Positions 42,436-52,476 are shown, numbered from the stretch's first letter. The stretch: DNA of 64,000 bases from Comamonadaceae bacterium (GCA_027486255.1 JAIXPL010000001.1:1-64000), one strand, 5' to 3'. Numbers and translations: made by a program. Notes: generated from the letters alone by a model not told the origin.

Positions 42436-43419
42436 ATGAAAACCCGCCGCCAGTTGATCCAAGGCGCCGCTGCAGTGAGTGTGCTCAGTCTGACTCCCCT
42501 CATTTCTCGGGCTCAGACCCGAGTGGAGTCCTTGCGCATCATTGTGGGCTTTCCGCCAGGGGGAACGACCGACGCGTTCTCGCGGCGCGTCGGTGAAAAA
42601 CTGCGTGGCACTTTCGCCAATACAGTCATCATCGACAACAAGCCGGGCGCGGGTGGACAACTCGGCGTGATGACCCTGAAGTCGGCCGCGGCTGACGGGG
42701 CCCACATTTTGTATTCGCCGGCGTCCATGATGACCATCTACCCGCACTCTTACTCTCGCCTGGGGTATGCGGTCTCCGATGTGGCGCCCATCGGCATCGG
42801 CCACTCCACCGACCACGCTTTCGTTGTCGGTCCGGCGGTGCCCGATTCGGTGAAGAACGTGCGAGATTTTGTTGAGTGGGCCAAGGCCAACCCGGGTAAA
42901 GCCAGCATCGGAAACCCGGCTGCGGGCTCCATGCCCCACCTGCTGGCCGGCCGGCTGGCCATGCTGGGCGGCTTCCAGATCACCAATGTGCCTTTTGCCG
43001 GTTCGGGTCCAGCCATCCCGCAGGTGCTGGGCGGCCAGCTCGCAGGCATGTCCTCGCCACTCGGCGACTGGGTGCAACACCACCGCGGTGGCAAGGCCCG
43101 CATCCTGGCCACTTCGGGCCCGGAGCGCTCGCCGTACACCCCGGATGTGGCCACCTACAGAGAGCAGGGTTTTGGTGAGCTCATGGTGCGGGAGTGGTTC
43201 GGCTTCTTCGCGCCAGCTGGTATCAGCGACGCGAACCGGGACAACCTGAACACCGCGCTGCGTGCGGCGATGAACCAGCCTGATATCCGCGATTTCCTCA
43301 CGCCACTGGCAGCCTATCTCGAGGCCAGCACCGTGGCCGATCACAACCGCCGCTTGGCCGCCGACTCTGACATGGCCCGCCGCCTCGTAAGCGCTCTGGG
43401 CTTCAAGGCTGATTCTTGA
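42436..43419 (+). CDS. Bug/TctC family tripartite tricarboxylate receptor-like protein
   Basis: AAGGAG RBS; RRQLIQGAAAVSVLSLTPLISRAQ signal; RIIVGFPPGGTTDAFSRRVGEKL...IIDNKPGAGGQLG. Confidence 0.92.
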   Translation: MKTRRQLIQGAAAVSVLSLTPLISRAQTRVESLRIIVGFPPGGTTDAFSRRVGEKLRGTFANTVIIDNKPGAGGQLGVMTLKSAAADGAHILYSPASMMTIYPHSYSRLGYAVSDVAPIGIGHSTDHAFVVGPAVPDSVKNVRDFVEWAKANPGKASIGNPAAGSMPHLLAGRLAMLGGFQITNVPFAGSGPAIPQVLGGQLAGMSSPLGDWVQHHRGGKARILATSGPERSPYTPDVATYREQGFGELMVREWFGFFAPAGISDANRDNLNTALRAAMNQPDIRDFLTPLAAYLEASTVADHNRRLAADSDMARRLVSALGFKADS

Positions 43420-43813
43420 TGGCATCGACCAGCGCATCCTGAATTGCGCTGGGCTGGGTCGCGAGGCCAGTTGGTTTTGCTCAGGCCGCTGCGGCGGCCT
43501 GCTTGGTCAGTGCCAGGCAGCCGCCGGCTTCGGTGTCGGCGGCAGGTGTGCCGCCGAGGGATTTGAACAAGCGGTGGTGTCGTAGCCAGGGCATTTATCT
43601 GAGCCTCAGTGCCCTCTTCACGCTATTTGTTGACAGCGTTCGCAGAAGGATCAATGGGGCCTAGCGCGCATGCCCTTGATCGGCTCGGCCAGTGCCTTAC
43701 AAGATAAACTGAGCCGTCAGTTTTAACGTCTCTTAATTTTTCAGTTCACAGAATCCGTTCCGTTTTGCAGCAGGGGCGAATTCTTGTGCATTTTTTAGCC
43801 TCAAGGACATCCA

Positions 43814-44176
43814 ATGAAATTCAACCGAAGCGCATTCGCCGGCATGGCTTTTTCGACCCTGTTTCTGGCCGCTTGCGGGCAAGGATCTGGCCCCGGCAAG
43901 ACAGCTATTGAAATGTTCGAGAAGGTCTGCAAGACCAACGATTACTCGGCCATGCTGGAGTACGTGGCACCTGAGTCGGCTGCCCTGATGGGGATCGGCG
44001 TGGGCATCATGAAGGACAAGGGCGCGGCAAACGATGCCCACTTCTGCAAAGCCCCGATCAAGGTGGTGTCCGAAAAGATCACCGACAACACCGCCGTCGT
44101 GGTGCTCAGTACCGACGAAAAGCCCATGGACTGGAAAAAAATCGACGGTAAATGGAAATACACCATCAAAAAATAA
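43814..44176 (+). CDS. Small lipoprotein
   Basis: Lipobox LFLAAC; DUF4878-like C-terminus. Confidence 0.7.
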   Translation: MKFNRSAFAGMAFSTLFLAACGQGSGPGKTAIEMFEKVCKTNDYSAMLEYVAPESAALMGIGVGIMKDKGAANDAHFCKAPIKVVSEKITDNTAVVVLSTDEKPMDWKKIDGKWKYTIKK

Positions 44177-44817
44177 GAAAGCGTTTTTTGATGGGCTCAT
44201 CGGCGCTTCTTTTGGCGTCGATGGCGTGGCTCTGGGACGCTGCAGTCCATCGAGGCGAGCTCGCCTCGGTGCGGTCTCCAGGTCCTGGCGGCCCTGAGAA
44301 TTCCCAGGCGGTTTTTTCAGTCCCTGCCCAGGGTGACCTGATTTTCCGCACGGGCAGGGGGTTTTGGACGCCGTTTTTCTCAGCAGCCAACAAAACTCAC
44401 GGGTACAGCCATGTCGGCGTGCTTGTCCTTGAGGGCCAGTCGTTCTTTGTGCTCCATGCGGAGGCCAATGACTTCACTCTGGAAGGCGGGGTGATCAAGA
44501 CGCCCCTGGAGACCTTCATGGCTGAATCTGTGAGGTACATCATCAGGCGCAACGAAATGCCCGCTGAGGTGAAGACCAGCTTTGTTTCAGCGCTTGAAGA
44601 CATGCTCCGACTCAAGATAGGCTTTGACGGCCAGTTTGAGCTCGATGACCAAGGTCAGAAGGTCTATTGCACTGAATTTATCTGGCTGGCTGCGCGCCGG
44701 GCGGGCGTGATGGATTTGGGCCAGATCGACACCCTGTCTCATAAGGCCTTTGTTTTGGTGGATTCCATTTACGCCTCTCCCCGGCTCGGAGAGAGCTACA
44801 AGCCCGGCGGGGTCTGA
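44152..44817 (+). CDS. YiiX/YebB-like permuted papain-fold (NlpC/P60-related) protein
   Basis: GDLIFRTGRG...SHVGVLV...VLHA...KVYCTEFIW; start may be the ATG at 44191. Confidence 0.75.
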   Translation: MEIHHQKIRKRFLMGSSALLLASMAWLWDAAVHRGELASVRSPGPGGPENSQAVFSVPAQGDLIFRTGRGFWTPFFSAANKTHGYSHVGVLVLEGQSFFVLHAEANDFTLEGGVIKTPLETFMAESVRYIIRRNEMPAEVKTSFVSALEDMLRLKIGFDGQFELDDQGQKVYCTEFIWLAARRAGVMDLGQIDTLSHKAFVLVDSIYASPRLGESYKPGGV

Positions 44818-44973
44818 GCCTCGCGCACAGAGCGGCCACCGCGAGCGCCCCAAGCGGCCACCCTTCGATCCCGGATCAAGTGTTGCTGGGAGGACGCGCG
44901 GCCACCGGGCCGGCGGGGCTGCGCTGCCCGATGTGCAAAACGCCCGTGGCTCCCGGCCCCGGGCGTCATCCCG

Positions 44974-45951
44974 TCAGTCGCCCCGGATGCCTTGTTGCTT
45001 GATGATGTCCGCAAAGCGACGGGTGTCGGCCGCATTGAGCGCGGTCAGTTGTGCGGGGGTCATCGGAGTCGGTTCAGCACCGAGATTGCGGATGATCTGT
45101 GTGACCGCTGGTGTGACCAGGATGCGATTGATTTCCCGGTTCAGCCGATCGACCACAGCCTGGGGAGTGCCAGCTGGCGCATAGAAGCTGTGGGTGGATC
45201 CGCCGTCATAACCTTTCAGGCCCAGTTCAGCCAGGGTAGGTGTGTCGGGGTAGAGGAAGGAGCGTTTGGTGCTGCCCACGGCAAGCAGTCGCAGCGCGCC
45301 TGAACGGATATGCGGGGTGGCGATCCCGGGGTCCATGAAGAAGTCCAGGTTGCCGGCCAGCAGGTCTTGCAGAGCGGGTGCCGAACCGCGGTAGGGAATA
45401 TGCACCGCGAAAAGGCCGGCCATGCTTTTGAGCATTTCTGCACCAATGTGCGGTGTCGAACCATTGCCCGGGCTGCCATAGCTGAGCTTGCCGGGGTTGG
45501 CCCTGGCGAACTTTTGAAGATCGGCAAAACTGTTGAACTGGGAGTTGGATCGCACCACCAGGAACAATTCAAGGCGGGCAGTGGCGGCCACTGGAACCAG
45601 ATCCTTGTTCGGGTCATAGGGCATCTTGGGCGTCAGCGTGGGCACCACCACCATGGTGCTTCCCGATGCCATGAGCAAGGTGTATCCATCACCTGGGGCT
45701 TTGGCCACCGCTTCGGCACCGACGATGCCACCCGCTCCGCTGCGGTTTTCCACCACCACGGGCACACCCAGTGCTTGTGACAGGGGCGTGGCCACCGCCC
45801 GGCCCAGCACATCGGGCGAGCTGCCTGGGGCGAAATTGATGACCAGGCGAATGGGTTTGTTGGGCCAGTCCTGAGCGGCGGCGCCCAGGGGTGCAAGCAG
45901 CATTCCGACAAGGCCAGCGGCGAGGGCCCATCGACGTTGAATTGAGAACAT
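44974..45951 (-). CDS. Bug/TctC family tripartite tricarboxylate receptor-like protein
   Basis: QDWPNKPIRLVINFAPGSSPDVLGRAVATPLSQALGVPVVVENRSGAGGIVGAEAVAKA. Confidence 0.94.
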   Translation of the reverse strand: MFSIQRRWALAAGLVGMLLAPLGAAAQDWPNKPIRLVINFAPGSSPDVLGRAVATPLSQALGVPVVVENRSGAGGIVGAEAVAKAPGDGYTLLMASGSTMVVVPTLTPKMPYDPNKDLVPVAATARLELFLVVRSNSQFNSFADLQKFARANPGKLSYGSPGNGSTPHIGAEMLKSMAGLFAVHIPYRGSAPALQDLLAGNLDFFMDPGIATPHIRSGALRLLAVGSTKRSFLYPDTPTLAELGLKGYDGGSTHSFYAPAGTPQAVVDRLNREINRILVTPAVTQIIRNLGAEPTPMTPAQLTALNAADTRRFADIIKQQGIRGD

Positions 45952-46217
45952 GGGGAGGTCTCCTGAAAACTCGTTGAAGAGGCGCTCACGCCGATTCTCA
46001 GGGTCGAGATTCGTCTAAAAACGTGGCGCCGATGTGCGAAGCGCGGAGATTTTAGAAGCGCTTTGTTCGTGGCGAGGAAAACCCAGCGCAGGGGCACACA
46101 AGTTGAAGGGTCAAGCGATGAAGCCCTCTTTTATTTCCGACGCGTATAGTTGGGCAAAATTTGATTAAATAAAATGATCAATCGCTATAATCAAATTTTT
46201 AATAACACGAGGCTCAC

Positions 46218-46523
46218 ATGGCTACTTTAAAAGATCTGCTTTCTCAAATCGAATCTCTGCAGGGCCAGGTGGCCGAAGTCCGGCAGCGGGAAGTTGGCGA
46301 AGCGATCGCCAAGGTGAGAAGTATTATTGATGAGTATCAACTCAGCATCGCGGATGTGTTTCCCAATAACCGGGCGCCCAAGGCGACCACGGCCAAGAAG
46401 GCTGGTGGCAAGGTCGCAGCCAAATACCGCGACCCGCTTAGCGGAAAAACCTGGAGCGGGCGCGGCCTTGCACCTAAATGGCTGGCCGGCAAAAACAAGG
46501 ATGATTATTTGATTAAAGGCTGA
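46218..46523 (+). CDS. H-NS family nucleoid-associated protein
   Basis: C-terminal YRDPLSGKTWSGRGLAPKWLAGKNKDDYLI. Confidence 0.94.
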   Translation: MATLKDLLSQIESLQGQVAEVRQREVGEAIAKVRSIIDEYQLSIADVFPNNRAPKATTAKKAGGKVAAKYRDPLSGKTWSGRGLAPKWLAGKNKDDYLIKG

Positions 46524-46561
46524 TGCCTCAACTCAGCAGTTATTCGTCGCCAGTTATCCCA

Positions 46562-46584
46562 CAGCCCGCCATCGCGGGCTTTTT
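46562..46584 (+). terminator. Hairpin terminator after hns-like gene
   Basis: AGCCCGCC-ATC-GCGGGCTTTTTAA. Confidence 0.8.
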
Positions 46585-46698
46585 AATGCCTGCTTTCTAA
46601 AGATGGGGGCTGGCTTGTATATATTTAATAAGAAGTCAATTGAGGTGGCCCCTCTGAATTCCTAGACTGCATTTCTTGTTGCGTCGTGGGAGTCTGAT

Positions 46699-47946
46699 AT
46701 GCCACCTGCATTTCCCAGCCTGTCTGCCGCCAGACCTGAGGCGGATGCCGACCCGTGGGTCCTGTCCCAGGGCGGGAGCGAAGAGGGCCAGGTCATCCGA
46801 TTCCTGGATCGCTTGCTGTGGCATGCCCACCGCATGAGGGCCTCCGACCTTCATTTCGAACCCTACGAGGATCTGTATCGCATCCGCATGAGGGTCGATG
46901 GGCAATTGAGGGAGGTCAGCAGGCCCCCCTTGGCGGTCAAAGACCGGATCGCCTCGCGCATCAAGGTGCTTGCCAAGCTCGATATTTCGGAAAAGCGTTT
47001 GCCGCAGGACGGGCGCATGCGCCACAACGTGGCTACCCAGCAGACGGCAGACTTTCGGGTCAGCACCCTGCCCACGCTCTTCGGAGAAAAGGTGGTACTG
47101 CGCCTGCTTGACGCCGGCCCGGCCCATCTCGACCTCGATGTCCTGGGCTACGAAGACGCCCAGAAAGCCGCACTCCTGGAGGCCATCCACCGCCCATGGG
47201 GCATGGTGCTGGTCACCGGCCCCACCGGCTCGGGCAAGACCTTGTCGCTCTACAGTGCCTTGCGCGTGCTCAATGGCACGGGCCTGAACATTTCCACCGC
47301 GGAAGACCCTTCAGAGATCAACCTGCCGGGCGTGAACCAGGTGAATGTCAACGAGAAGGCGGGCCTGAGCTTTGCTGTGGCCCTGCGCGCTTTTTTGCGG
47401 CAAGACCCCGACGTGGTCATGATCGGTGAAATCCGTGACCTCGAGACCGCGGACATGGCCCTGAAGGCCGCGCAAACGGGGCATCTCGTCTTGTCCACGT
47501 TGCACACCAACGATGCACCCTCCAGTCTGGCCCGCCTGCGGCACATGGGCGTGGCGGCCCACAACATTGCAGCCAGTGTGGGCCTGGTGACGGCGCAGCG
47601 CCTGGTGCGCAGGCTGTGCCCTGCCTGCCGGCAGCCCTGCGAACTCCACCCCGCCGTCTTGCTCAACGCCGGCTTCAAGTCCGAGGCACTCGATGGAAGT
47701 TGGATACCTTACCGAGCCGTCGGTTGCGCCGATTGCCACCAGGGCTACTTGGGCCGCATCGGCGTCTTTCAGGTCATGCCGGTCAGCCAGGCCATGCAGG
47801 AGCTCATCTTGCAGGAATGCAGCGCCGCCGAGATGGCCCGCCAGGCCGCTCGCGAAGGCGTTCTGAGCTTGCGTGAGGCGGGCTTGCGCAAAGTTAAACT
47901 GGGCCTGACTTCTGTCGAAGAGATCATCGACCAAACCAATGCCTAG
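46699..47946 (+). CDS. pilB: GspE/PilB-family ATPase lacking the usual long N-terminal domain
   Basis: ASDLHFEPYEDLYRIRMRVDG..., GPTGSGKTLSLYSAL, QVNVNEKAGLSFAVALRAFLRQDPDVVMIGEIRD, CPAC...CADC zinc site. Confidence 0.9.
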   Translation: MPPAFPSLSAARPEADADPWVLSQGGSEEGQVIRFLDRLLWHAHRMRASDLHFEPYEDLYRIRMRVDGQLREVSRPPLAVKDRIASRIKVLAKLDISEKRLPQDGRMRHNVATQQTADFRVSTLPTLFGEKVVLRLLDAGPAHLDLDVLGYEDAQKAALLEAIHRPWGMVLVTGPTGSGKTLSLYSALRVLNGTGLNISTAEDPSEINLPGVNQVNVNEKAGLSFAVALRAFLRQDPDVVMIGEIRDLETADMALKAAQTGHLVLSTLHTNDAPSSLARLRHMGVAAHNIAASVGLVTAQRLVRRLCPACRQPCELHPAVLLNAGFKSEALDGSWIPYRAVGCADCHQGYLGRIGVFQVMPVSQAMQELILQECSAAEMARQAAREGVLSLREAGLRKVKLGLTSVEEIIDQTNA

Positions 47947-49210
47947 GCCCAGCCTGACGTCGACATCCCCCCGCAGCCCCGAGGTGGCCGGTGTCTGGAG
48001 GTTCTGGCGCCAAGGGCGGGTTCTTCGGACCTACGCATGGACGGCCCGGCATCCGCAAGGCCGCCTGATGCAGGGCAGTTTGCAGGCCTATGGAATGCAT
48101 CAGGTTCGGGCACAGCTGCGGCGCCAAGGCCTGCATCCGCTCAGCGTCAAGCCAGCGGCCGTGCCGCGGCGGCGGGCCGTGCAGTCCCGGGACGTGGTGC
48201 TGTTCACGCGTCAACTGGCCACCCTGCTCGGGGCGGGCATTGCACTGTTGCAGAGCCTGCAGGTCATCCGCCAGGGTCTGCGCCACACGGGCATGGCTGC
48301 GCTGGTGGACCAACTGCATGCCGACCTGGAGGCGGGCCTGGCCCTGAGCACGGCCTTGCGCAAGCACCCCCGCGCTTTCCCCCCGCTGTACGCCCACCTC
48401 GTGGAGGCCGGCGAAGCCTCGGGCCAGCTGGATGCCTTGCTCGCGCGCATGGCCACCGACCTTGAAAAATCCCAAGCCTTGCAATCGAAGGTGCGATCAG
48501 CGCTGGCCTATCCGGCCCTGGTGTTGGGCGTGGCGGTGCTCGTCGTGGCCGTGGTCATGGTGGCGGTGGTGCCTTCGTTCGAAGGGGTGTTTGCCTCGTT
48601 CGGCTCGCAGCTTCCAGCGCCCACGCGCTTGGTCATGGCCATCAGCCGTGGCCTGGCCGAGCAGGGGCCTGTCTGGCTGATCCTGGGCCTGGCGCTGCTG
48701 CTGGCCGGTGTTCATCGCTGGCGACATAGCGAGCCGTTTCGCCGTCGCATCGAGGGTGTTCTGCTGGGCCTGCCGCAGCTGGGCTCCTTGATGCACGAAG
48801 CGGCCGTGGCGCGGTGGAGCCGCACCCTGTCAGGGCTGCTGGCGGCCGGCCTGCCGCTGGTCGATGCCATGTCGGCGGTCCGGGGCGCGGCGGGCCCGTA
48901 CCTGTACGCCGATGCCTGCGGGCGTCTGCGCGAAGAACTGTCCCGGGGCAGCAGCTTGCATGTGGCCATGGCCGACACCGGACTTTTTTCACCCATGGTG
49001 CTGCAGATGTGCGCCATCGGTGAGGAGTCCGGCGCGCTCGAGGGCATGCTCGCCAAGGTGGCCGAGTTCCATGAACGCGAAGTCGACGAGCGCGTCAGCC
49101 GCTTATCCAGCCTGCTGGAGCCCGCCATCATCTTGCTGCTGGGTGTGGTGATCGGCGGCCTGGTGGTCGCGCTGTACCTGCCCATTTTCCAAATGGGGCA
49201 GATCACCTGA
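47939..49210 (+). CDS. pilC: Type II secretion/type IV pilus inner-membrane protein (PilC/GspF)
   Basis: GspF repeats RDVVLFTRQLATLLGAGIALLQSLQ... Confidence 0.93.
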   Translation: MPRPSLTSTSPRSPEVAGVWRFWRQGRVLRTYAWTARHPQGRLMQGSLQAYGMHQVRAQLRRQGLHPLSVKPAAVPRRRAVQSRDVVLFTRQLATLLGAGIALLQSLQVIRQGLRHTGMAALVDQLHADLEAGLALSTALRKHPRAFPPLYAHLVEAGEASGQLDALLARMATDLEKSQALQSKVRSALAYPALVLGVAVLVVAVVMVAVVPSFEGVFASFGSQLPAPTRLVMAISRGLAEQGPVWLILGLALLLAGVHRWRHSEPFRRRIEGVLLGLPQLGSLMHEAAVARWSRTLSGLLAAGLPLVDAMSAVRGAAGPYLYADACGRLREELSRGSSLHVAMADTGLFSPMVLQMCAIGEESGALEGMLAKVAEFHEREVDERVSRLSSLLEPAIILLLGVVIGGLVVALYLPIFQMGQIT

Positions 49211-50085
49211 TGACGAGCTCGGCGCTCTTGATTGCAACGGGTCTGGGTCTGGGCCTGATCGTGGGTAGTTTTCTCAACGTGGTGATCCACCGCCTGCCGC
49301 GCATGATGGAGCGGCAATGGGCCCAGGAGCTGGCTCAATGGCAAGCGCAGCAGAAAGTCTGCGGCCCAGCATCACAGGCCTTGCCCGCCGAAGGGGTGCA
49401 CGCACATCCCTACCACCTGGCTCGACCCGGCTCCCATTGCCCCTCGTGTGGCCATGCGCTGGCCTGGCACGAGAACATCCCCCTGCTGAGCTTCGTCTTC
49501 CTGCGCGGGCGCTGCGCGGCCTGCAGCGCTGCCATCAGCTGGCGTTACCCCGCGGTCGAGCTGGCCACGGCCGGGCTTTTTGCCTGGTGTTTTTGGCGCT
49601 GGGGGTTCAGCCCCGCAGGCTGGCTTTGGTGTGGTTTCTCCGGCAGCTTGCTGACGCTGGCGTGCATCGATTGGGACACCCAACTGCTGCCCGACGACAT
49701 CACCTTGCCTCTTTTGTGGAGCGGCCTGGTGGCTGCTGCCCTGGGCTGGAACCCTTGGACCGGCCTGCACGATGCAGTGTGGGGGGCGGCGGGGGGCTAC
49801 CTCTGCCTGTGGCTGGTCTACCACCTCTTTAAGGGGGTGACCGGTCAGGAGGGCATGGGTCATGGCGACTTCAAGCTGCTGGCCGCCCTGGGTGCCTGGT
49901 TCGGTTGGGCCGCCTTGTTGCCCGTGGTGCTCGTGGCCTCTTTCGCCGGGGCGGCCGTCGGCCTGAGCCTGCGTGGCCTGGGTCGCCTGCAGGCCGGCCA
50001 GCCCATGCCCTTCGGACCTTTCCTGGCCCTGGCCGGATTTCTGGCGATGCTGCTGGGCCCGGACTACTGGTGGCCTTACCTATGA
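49210..50085 (+). CDS. pilD: Prepilin peptidase / methyltransferase
   Basis: GSFLNVVIHRLP..., CPSCGHAL...CAAC, MGHGDFKLLAALGAWFG. Confidence 0.95.
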   Translation: MTSSALLIATGLGLGLIVGSFLNVVIHRLPRMMERQWAQELAQWQAQQKVCGPASQALPAEGVHAHPYHLARPGSHCPSCGHALAWHENIPLLSFVFLRGRCAACSAAISWRYPAVELATAGLFAWCFWRWGFSPAGWLWCGFSGSLLTLACIDWDTQLLPDDITLPLLWSGLVAAALGWNPWTGLHDAVWGAAGGYLCLWLVYHLFKGVTGQEGMGHGDFKLLAALGAWFGWAALLPVVLVASFAGAAVGLSLRGLGRLQAGQPMPFGPFLALAGFLAMLLGPDYWWPYL

Positions 50086-50095
50086 TGGCTTCTTC

Positions 50096-50713
50096 ATGAT
50101 GAACCACCACTCACCCTGGCGCTTGGGCTTGACCGGGGGCATCGGCAGCGGCAAAAGCACCGTCGCGGCCATGCTGGCCCGGCGTGGCGCCGCTGTTGTG
50201 GATGCCGATGCGATTTCACGCAGCCTCACCCAACCCGGCGGGGCGGCCATGCCGGCCATTGCCAGCGCCTTCGGTCCCTCCTTCTTGTCGCGGGACGGTG
50301 CCCTGGACCGAGACGCCATGCGGCAACGGGTGTTCAGCGAACCGGCGGCCCGAGCCAGGCTGGAGGCCATCATCCATCCGCTGGTGGCCCAGGAGACGGC
50401 CTTGCGCACGGCACAGGCTCAACGCAGCGGTGTGGCCTGCGTGGTGTTTGATGTGCCCCTGCTCGTCGAGTCGGGCCGCTGGCGCTCGCAGCTTGACGCC
50501 GTGCTGGTGGTCGATTGCAGCGTGGAGCAACAGGTGCAGCGCGTCATGCAGCGCAGCGGCTGGAGCCGGGAGTCCGTCGAGAAGGTCATCGCCAGCCAGG
50601 CCAGCCGGTCCATGCGGCTGGCCGCGGCCGATGTCTGTTTGTGCAACCAGGCAGTGGGACTCGAAGAACTCGACGCGCTGGTGGCCCAGGCCTGGGAATG
50701 CTTCGGGCTATGA
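50096..50713 (+). CDS. coaE: Dephospho-CoA kinase
   Basis: LGLTGGIGSGKSTVAAMLARRGAAVVDADAISR. Confidence 0.95.
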   Translation: MMNHHSPWRLGLTGGIGSGKSTVAAMLARRGAAVVDADAISRSLTQPGGAAMPAIASAFGPSFLSRDGALDRDAMRQRVFSEPAARARLEAIIHPLVAQETALRTAQAQRSGVACVVFDVPLLVESGRWRSQLDAVLVVDCSVEQQVQRVMQRSGWSRESVEKVIASQASRSMRLAAADVCLCNQAVGLEELDALVAQAWECFGL

Positions 50714-50758
50714 TGCGCTGGCTTTGGCCTCTCTAGCGGTTTAAAAAAAGACAACGCC

Positions 50759-51514
50759 GTGATTCTTTACGAGTATCCATTCAACGAACGCATCCGCACG
50801 TATCTGCGACTGGAGCACCTTTTTGCCCGCTTGGGCGAGCTGGCCGCGCGCAGCAGCGCCACTGATCATCACTACGCGATCACCACCATCTTCGAGGTCA
50901 TGGAGGTCGCTGGTCGCCCTGAGCTCAAGACCGACGTCCTCAAGGACCTCGAAAAGCAAAAACACCTGCTTAACAGCTACCGGGGCAATCCCGCGATTTC
51001 CGAGGCGGCCCTGGACCAGGTGGTCGGCCAGTTGGAAACCCGCTTTGCAGCCCTCAACGAGATGCACGGTAAGACGGGTCTGCCCCTGACCGAGATTGAG
51101 TGGCTCATGGGTGTGCGCAGCCGCGCCAGCATCCCAGGGGGTACCTGCGAATTCGACCTGCCGGCCTATCACGCCTGGCAGCACTTTGATGCCGACCGCC
51201 GCCGTGCCGACCTGCATGGTTGGATGGCCAGCCTCTTGCCCCTGGCCGAGGCCACGGACATCCTGCTCAAGCTCGTGCGCGATGCGGGCTCGCCCCAGAA
51301 GGTCATGGGCAGCGGCGGACATTTCCAGCAAAGCCTGCCGCAGGGGCGCAGCTTTCAGCTGCTGCGTCTGCGCATCGATCCGCAGCTCGGGCTCATTCCG
51401 GAGATCAGCGCCAACCGCCTAATGGTGTCGGTGCGCTTCGTCCGCTTCACCGAGGCGCAACGCTTGCAATCGGTGAGCGAAGACGCACAATTCGAGCTCA
51501 CCTACTGCGCCTGA
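50759..51514 (+). CDS. zapD: Cell division protein ZapD (DUF1342)
   Basis: ILYEYPFNERIRTYLRLEHLF; GTG start. Confidence 0.95.
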   Translation: MILYEYPFNERIRTYLRLEHLFARLGELAARSSATDHHYAITTIFEVMEVAGRPELKTDVLKDLEKQKHLLNSYRGNPAISEAALDQVVGQLETRFAALNEMHGKTGLPLTEIEWLMGVRSRASIPGGTCEFDLPAYHAWQHFDADRRRADLHGWMASLLPLAEATDILLKLVRDAGSPQKVMGSGGHFQQSLPQGRSFQLLRLRIDPQLGLIPEISANRLMVSVRFVRFTEAQRLQSVSEDAQFELTYCA

Positions 51515-51547
51515 GTGCTGCGCATGCAGCGGCCGGGCACGAGCATC

Positions 51548-51754
51548 ATGCGTTCTGCCTCTCACACCTCCCGCCTTGTGAATTGCCCTGCCTGTGGGGG
51601 CCCCAGCGTCTACGGTCCGGAAAACTCTTTTCGTCCTTTTTGCTGCGCGCGCTGCAAGAGCGTCGACTTCGGCGCCTGGGCCAGTGAGGGCTTCCGTGTT
51701 CCTGCCGAAGCCCCGCCTGACGACCAGGCTTTCGGCGACCCCCGGCTGCAGTAA
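51548..51754 (+). CDS. yacG: DNA gyrase inhibitor YacG
   Basis: VNCPACGGPSVYGPENSFRPFCCARCKSVDFGAWASEGFRVP. Confidence 0.94.
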   Translation: MRSASHTSRLVNCPACGGPSVYGPENSFRPFCCARCKSVDFGAWASEGFRVPAEAPPDDQAFGDPRLQ

Positions 51755-51765
51755 GCACCCGATCG

Positions 51766-52044
51766 ATGAGACGCCTGCTCCTGCTTATCGCTTTGCTCCA
51801 AGTAGCAGGTTTTATGGCTGCACCTGTCCATGCAGCCGAGCGGGCGGACACGCCTGCGGCCGATGCCGGAGCGGCCAAGAAAGAACCAAAGCAGGCGCCA
51901 AAACAGGCGCCCAAGCAGGCGGCGGCACCTCGGGCGAATGCAGCGGGGGGATCGGGTGAGACCACCGCCGAACGCCAGGCCCGCTTGCGGCGCGAATGCA
52001 AGGGCCGCCCCAATGCGGGCGCCTGCACCGGCTATACCGACTGA
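51766..52044 (+). CDS. Small exported Ala/Lys-rich protein
   Basis: Signal peptide then low-complexity KKEPKQAPKQAPKQAAA. Confidence 0.65.
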   Translation: MRRLLLLIALLQVAGFMAAPVHAAERADTPAADAGAAKKEPKQAPKQAPKQAAAPRANAAGGSGETTAERQARLRRECKGRPNAGACTGYTD

Positions 52045-52121
52045 GCTGCCCACATCAAAAAGCCGCGCTGGCCTTGAGGCCCTGCGCGGCTTGTGTTCAA
52101 AGCGCCCGAACGGGCGTTGGT

Positions 52122-52442
52122 TCAGGCGGGCGGGTTGCCAAGCAGCTGCTGCAGCTCGCCGTTTTCGTACATCTCCATCATGATGTCCGAGCCACCCACG
52201 AACTCCCCCTTGATGTAGAGCTGAGGAATGGTCGGCCACTGGCTGTATTCCTTGATGCCTTGGCGCACGGCCTCATCTTCCAGCACATTGACCGTGGCGG
52301 GCTTGGCCACGCCGCAGGCCTTGAGGATCTGGATGGCGCGGCCCGAAAAGCCGCACATGGGGAACTGGGCGGTGCCTTTCATGAAAAGCACCACGTCGCT
52401 GGATTTGACGATCTGGTCGATTCGCTGCTGGGTATCGTGCAT
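52122..52442 (-). CDS. grxD: Monothiol glutaredoxin Grx4 family
   Basis: [24 protein letters not shown]..., [24 protein letters not shown]. Confidence 0.96.
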   Translation of the reverse strand: MHDTQQRIDQIVKSSDVVLFMKGTAQFPMCGFSGRAIQILKACGVAKPATVNVLEDEAVRQGIKEYSQWPTIPQLYIKGEFVGGSDIMMEMYENGELQQLLGNPPA

Positions 52443-52476
52443 GGTCTGGGGTCTTTCAACAAAGATGCCTTAATTA

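Noticed and set aside
43420-43813. Possible pseudogene remnant between the Bug receptor and lipoprotein
   Set aside because: No frame with recognisable protein motif could be reconstructed by eye
51880-51930. Short tandem repeat AAGCAGGCGCCAAAACAGGCGCCCAAGCAGGCG
   Set aside because: Encodes KQAPKQAPKQA low-complexity linker of a small exported protein; ordinary
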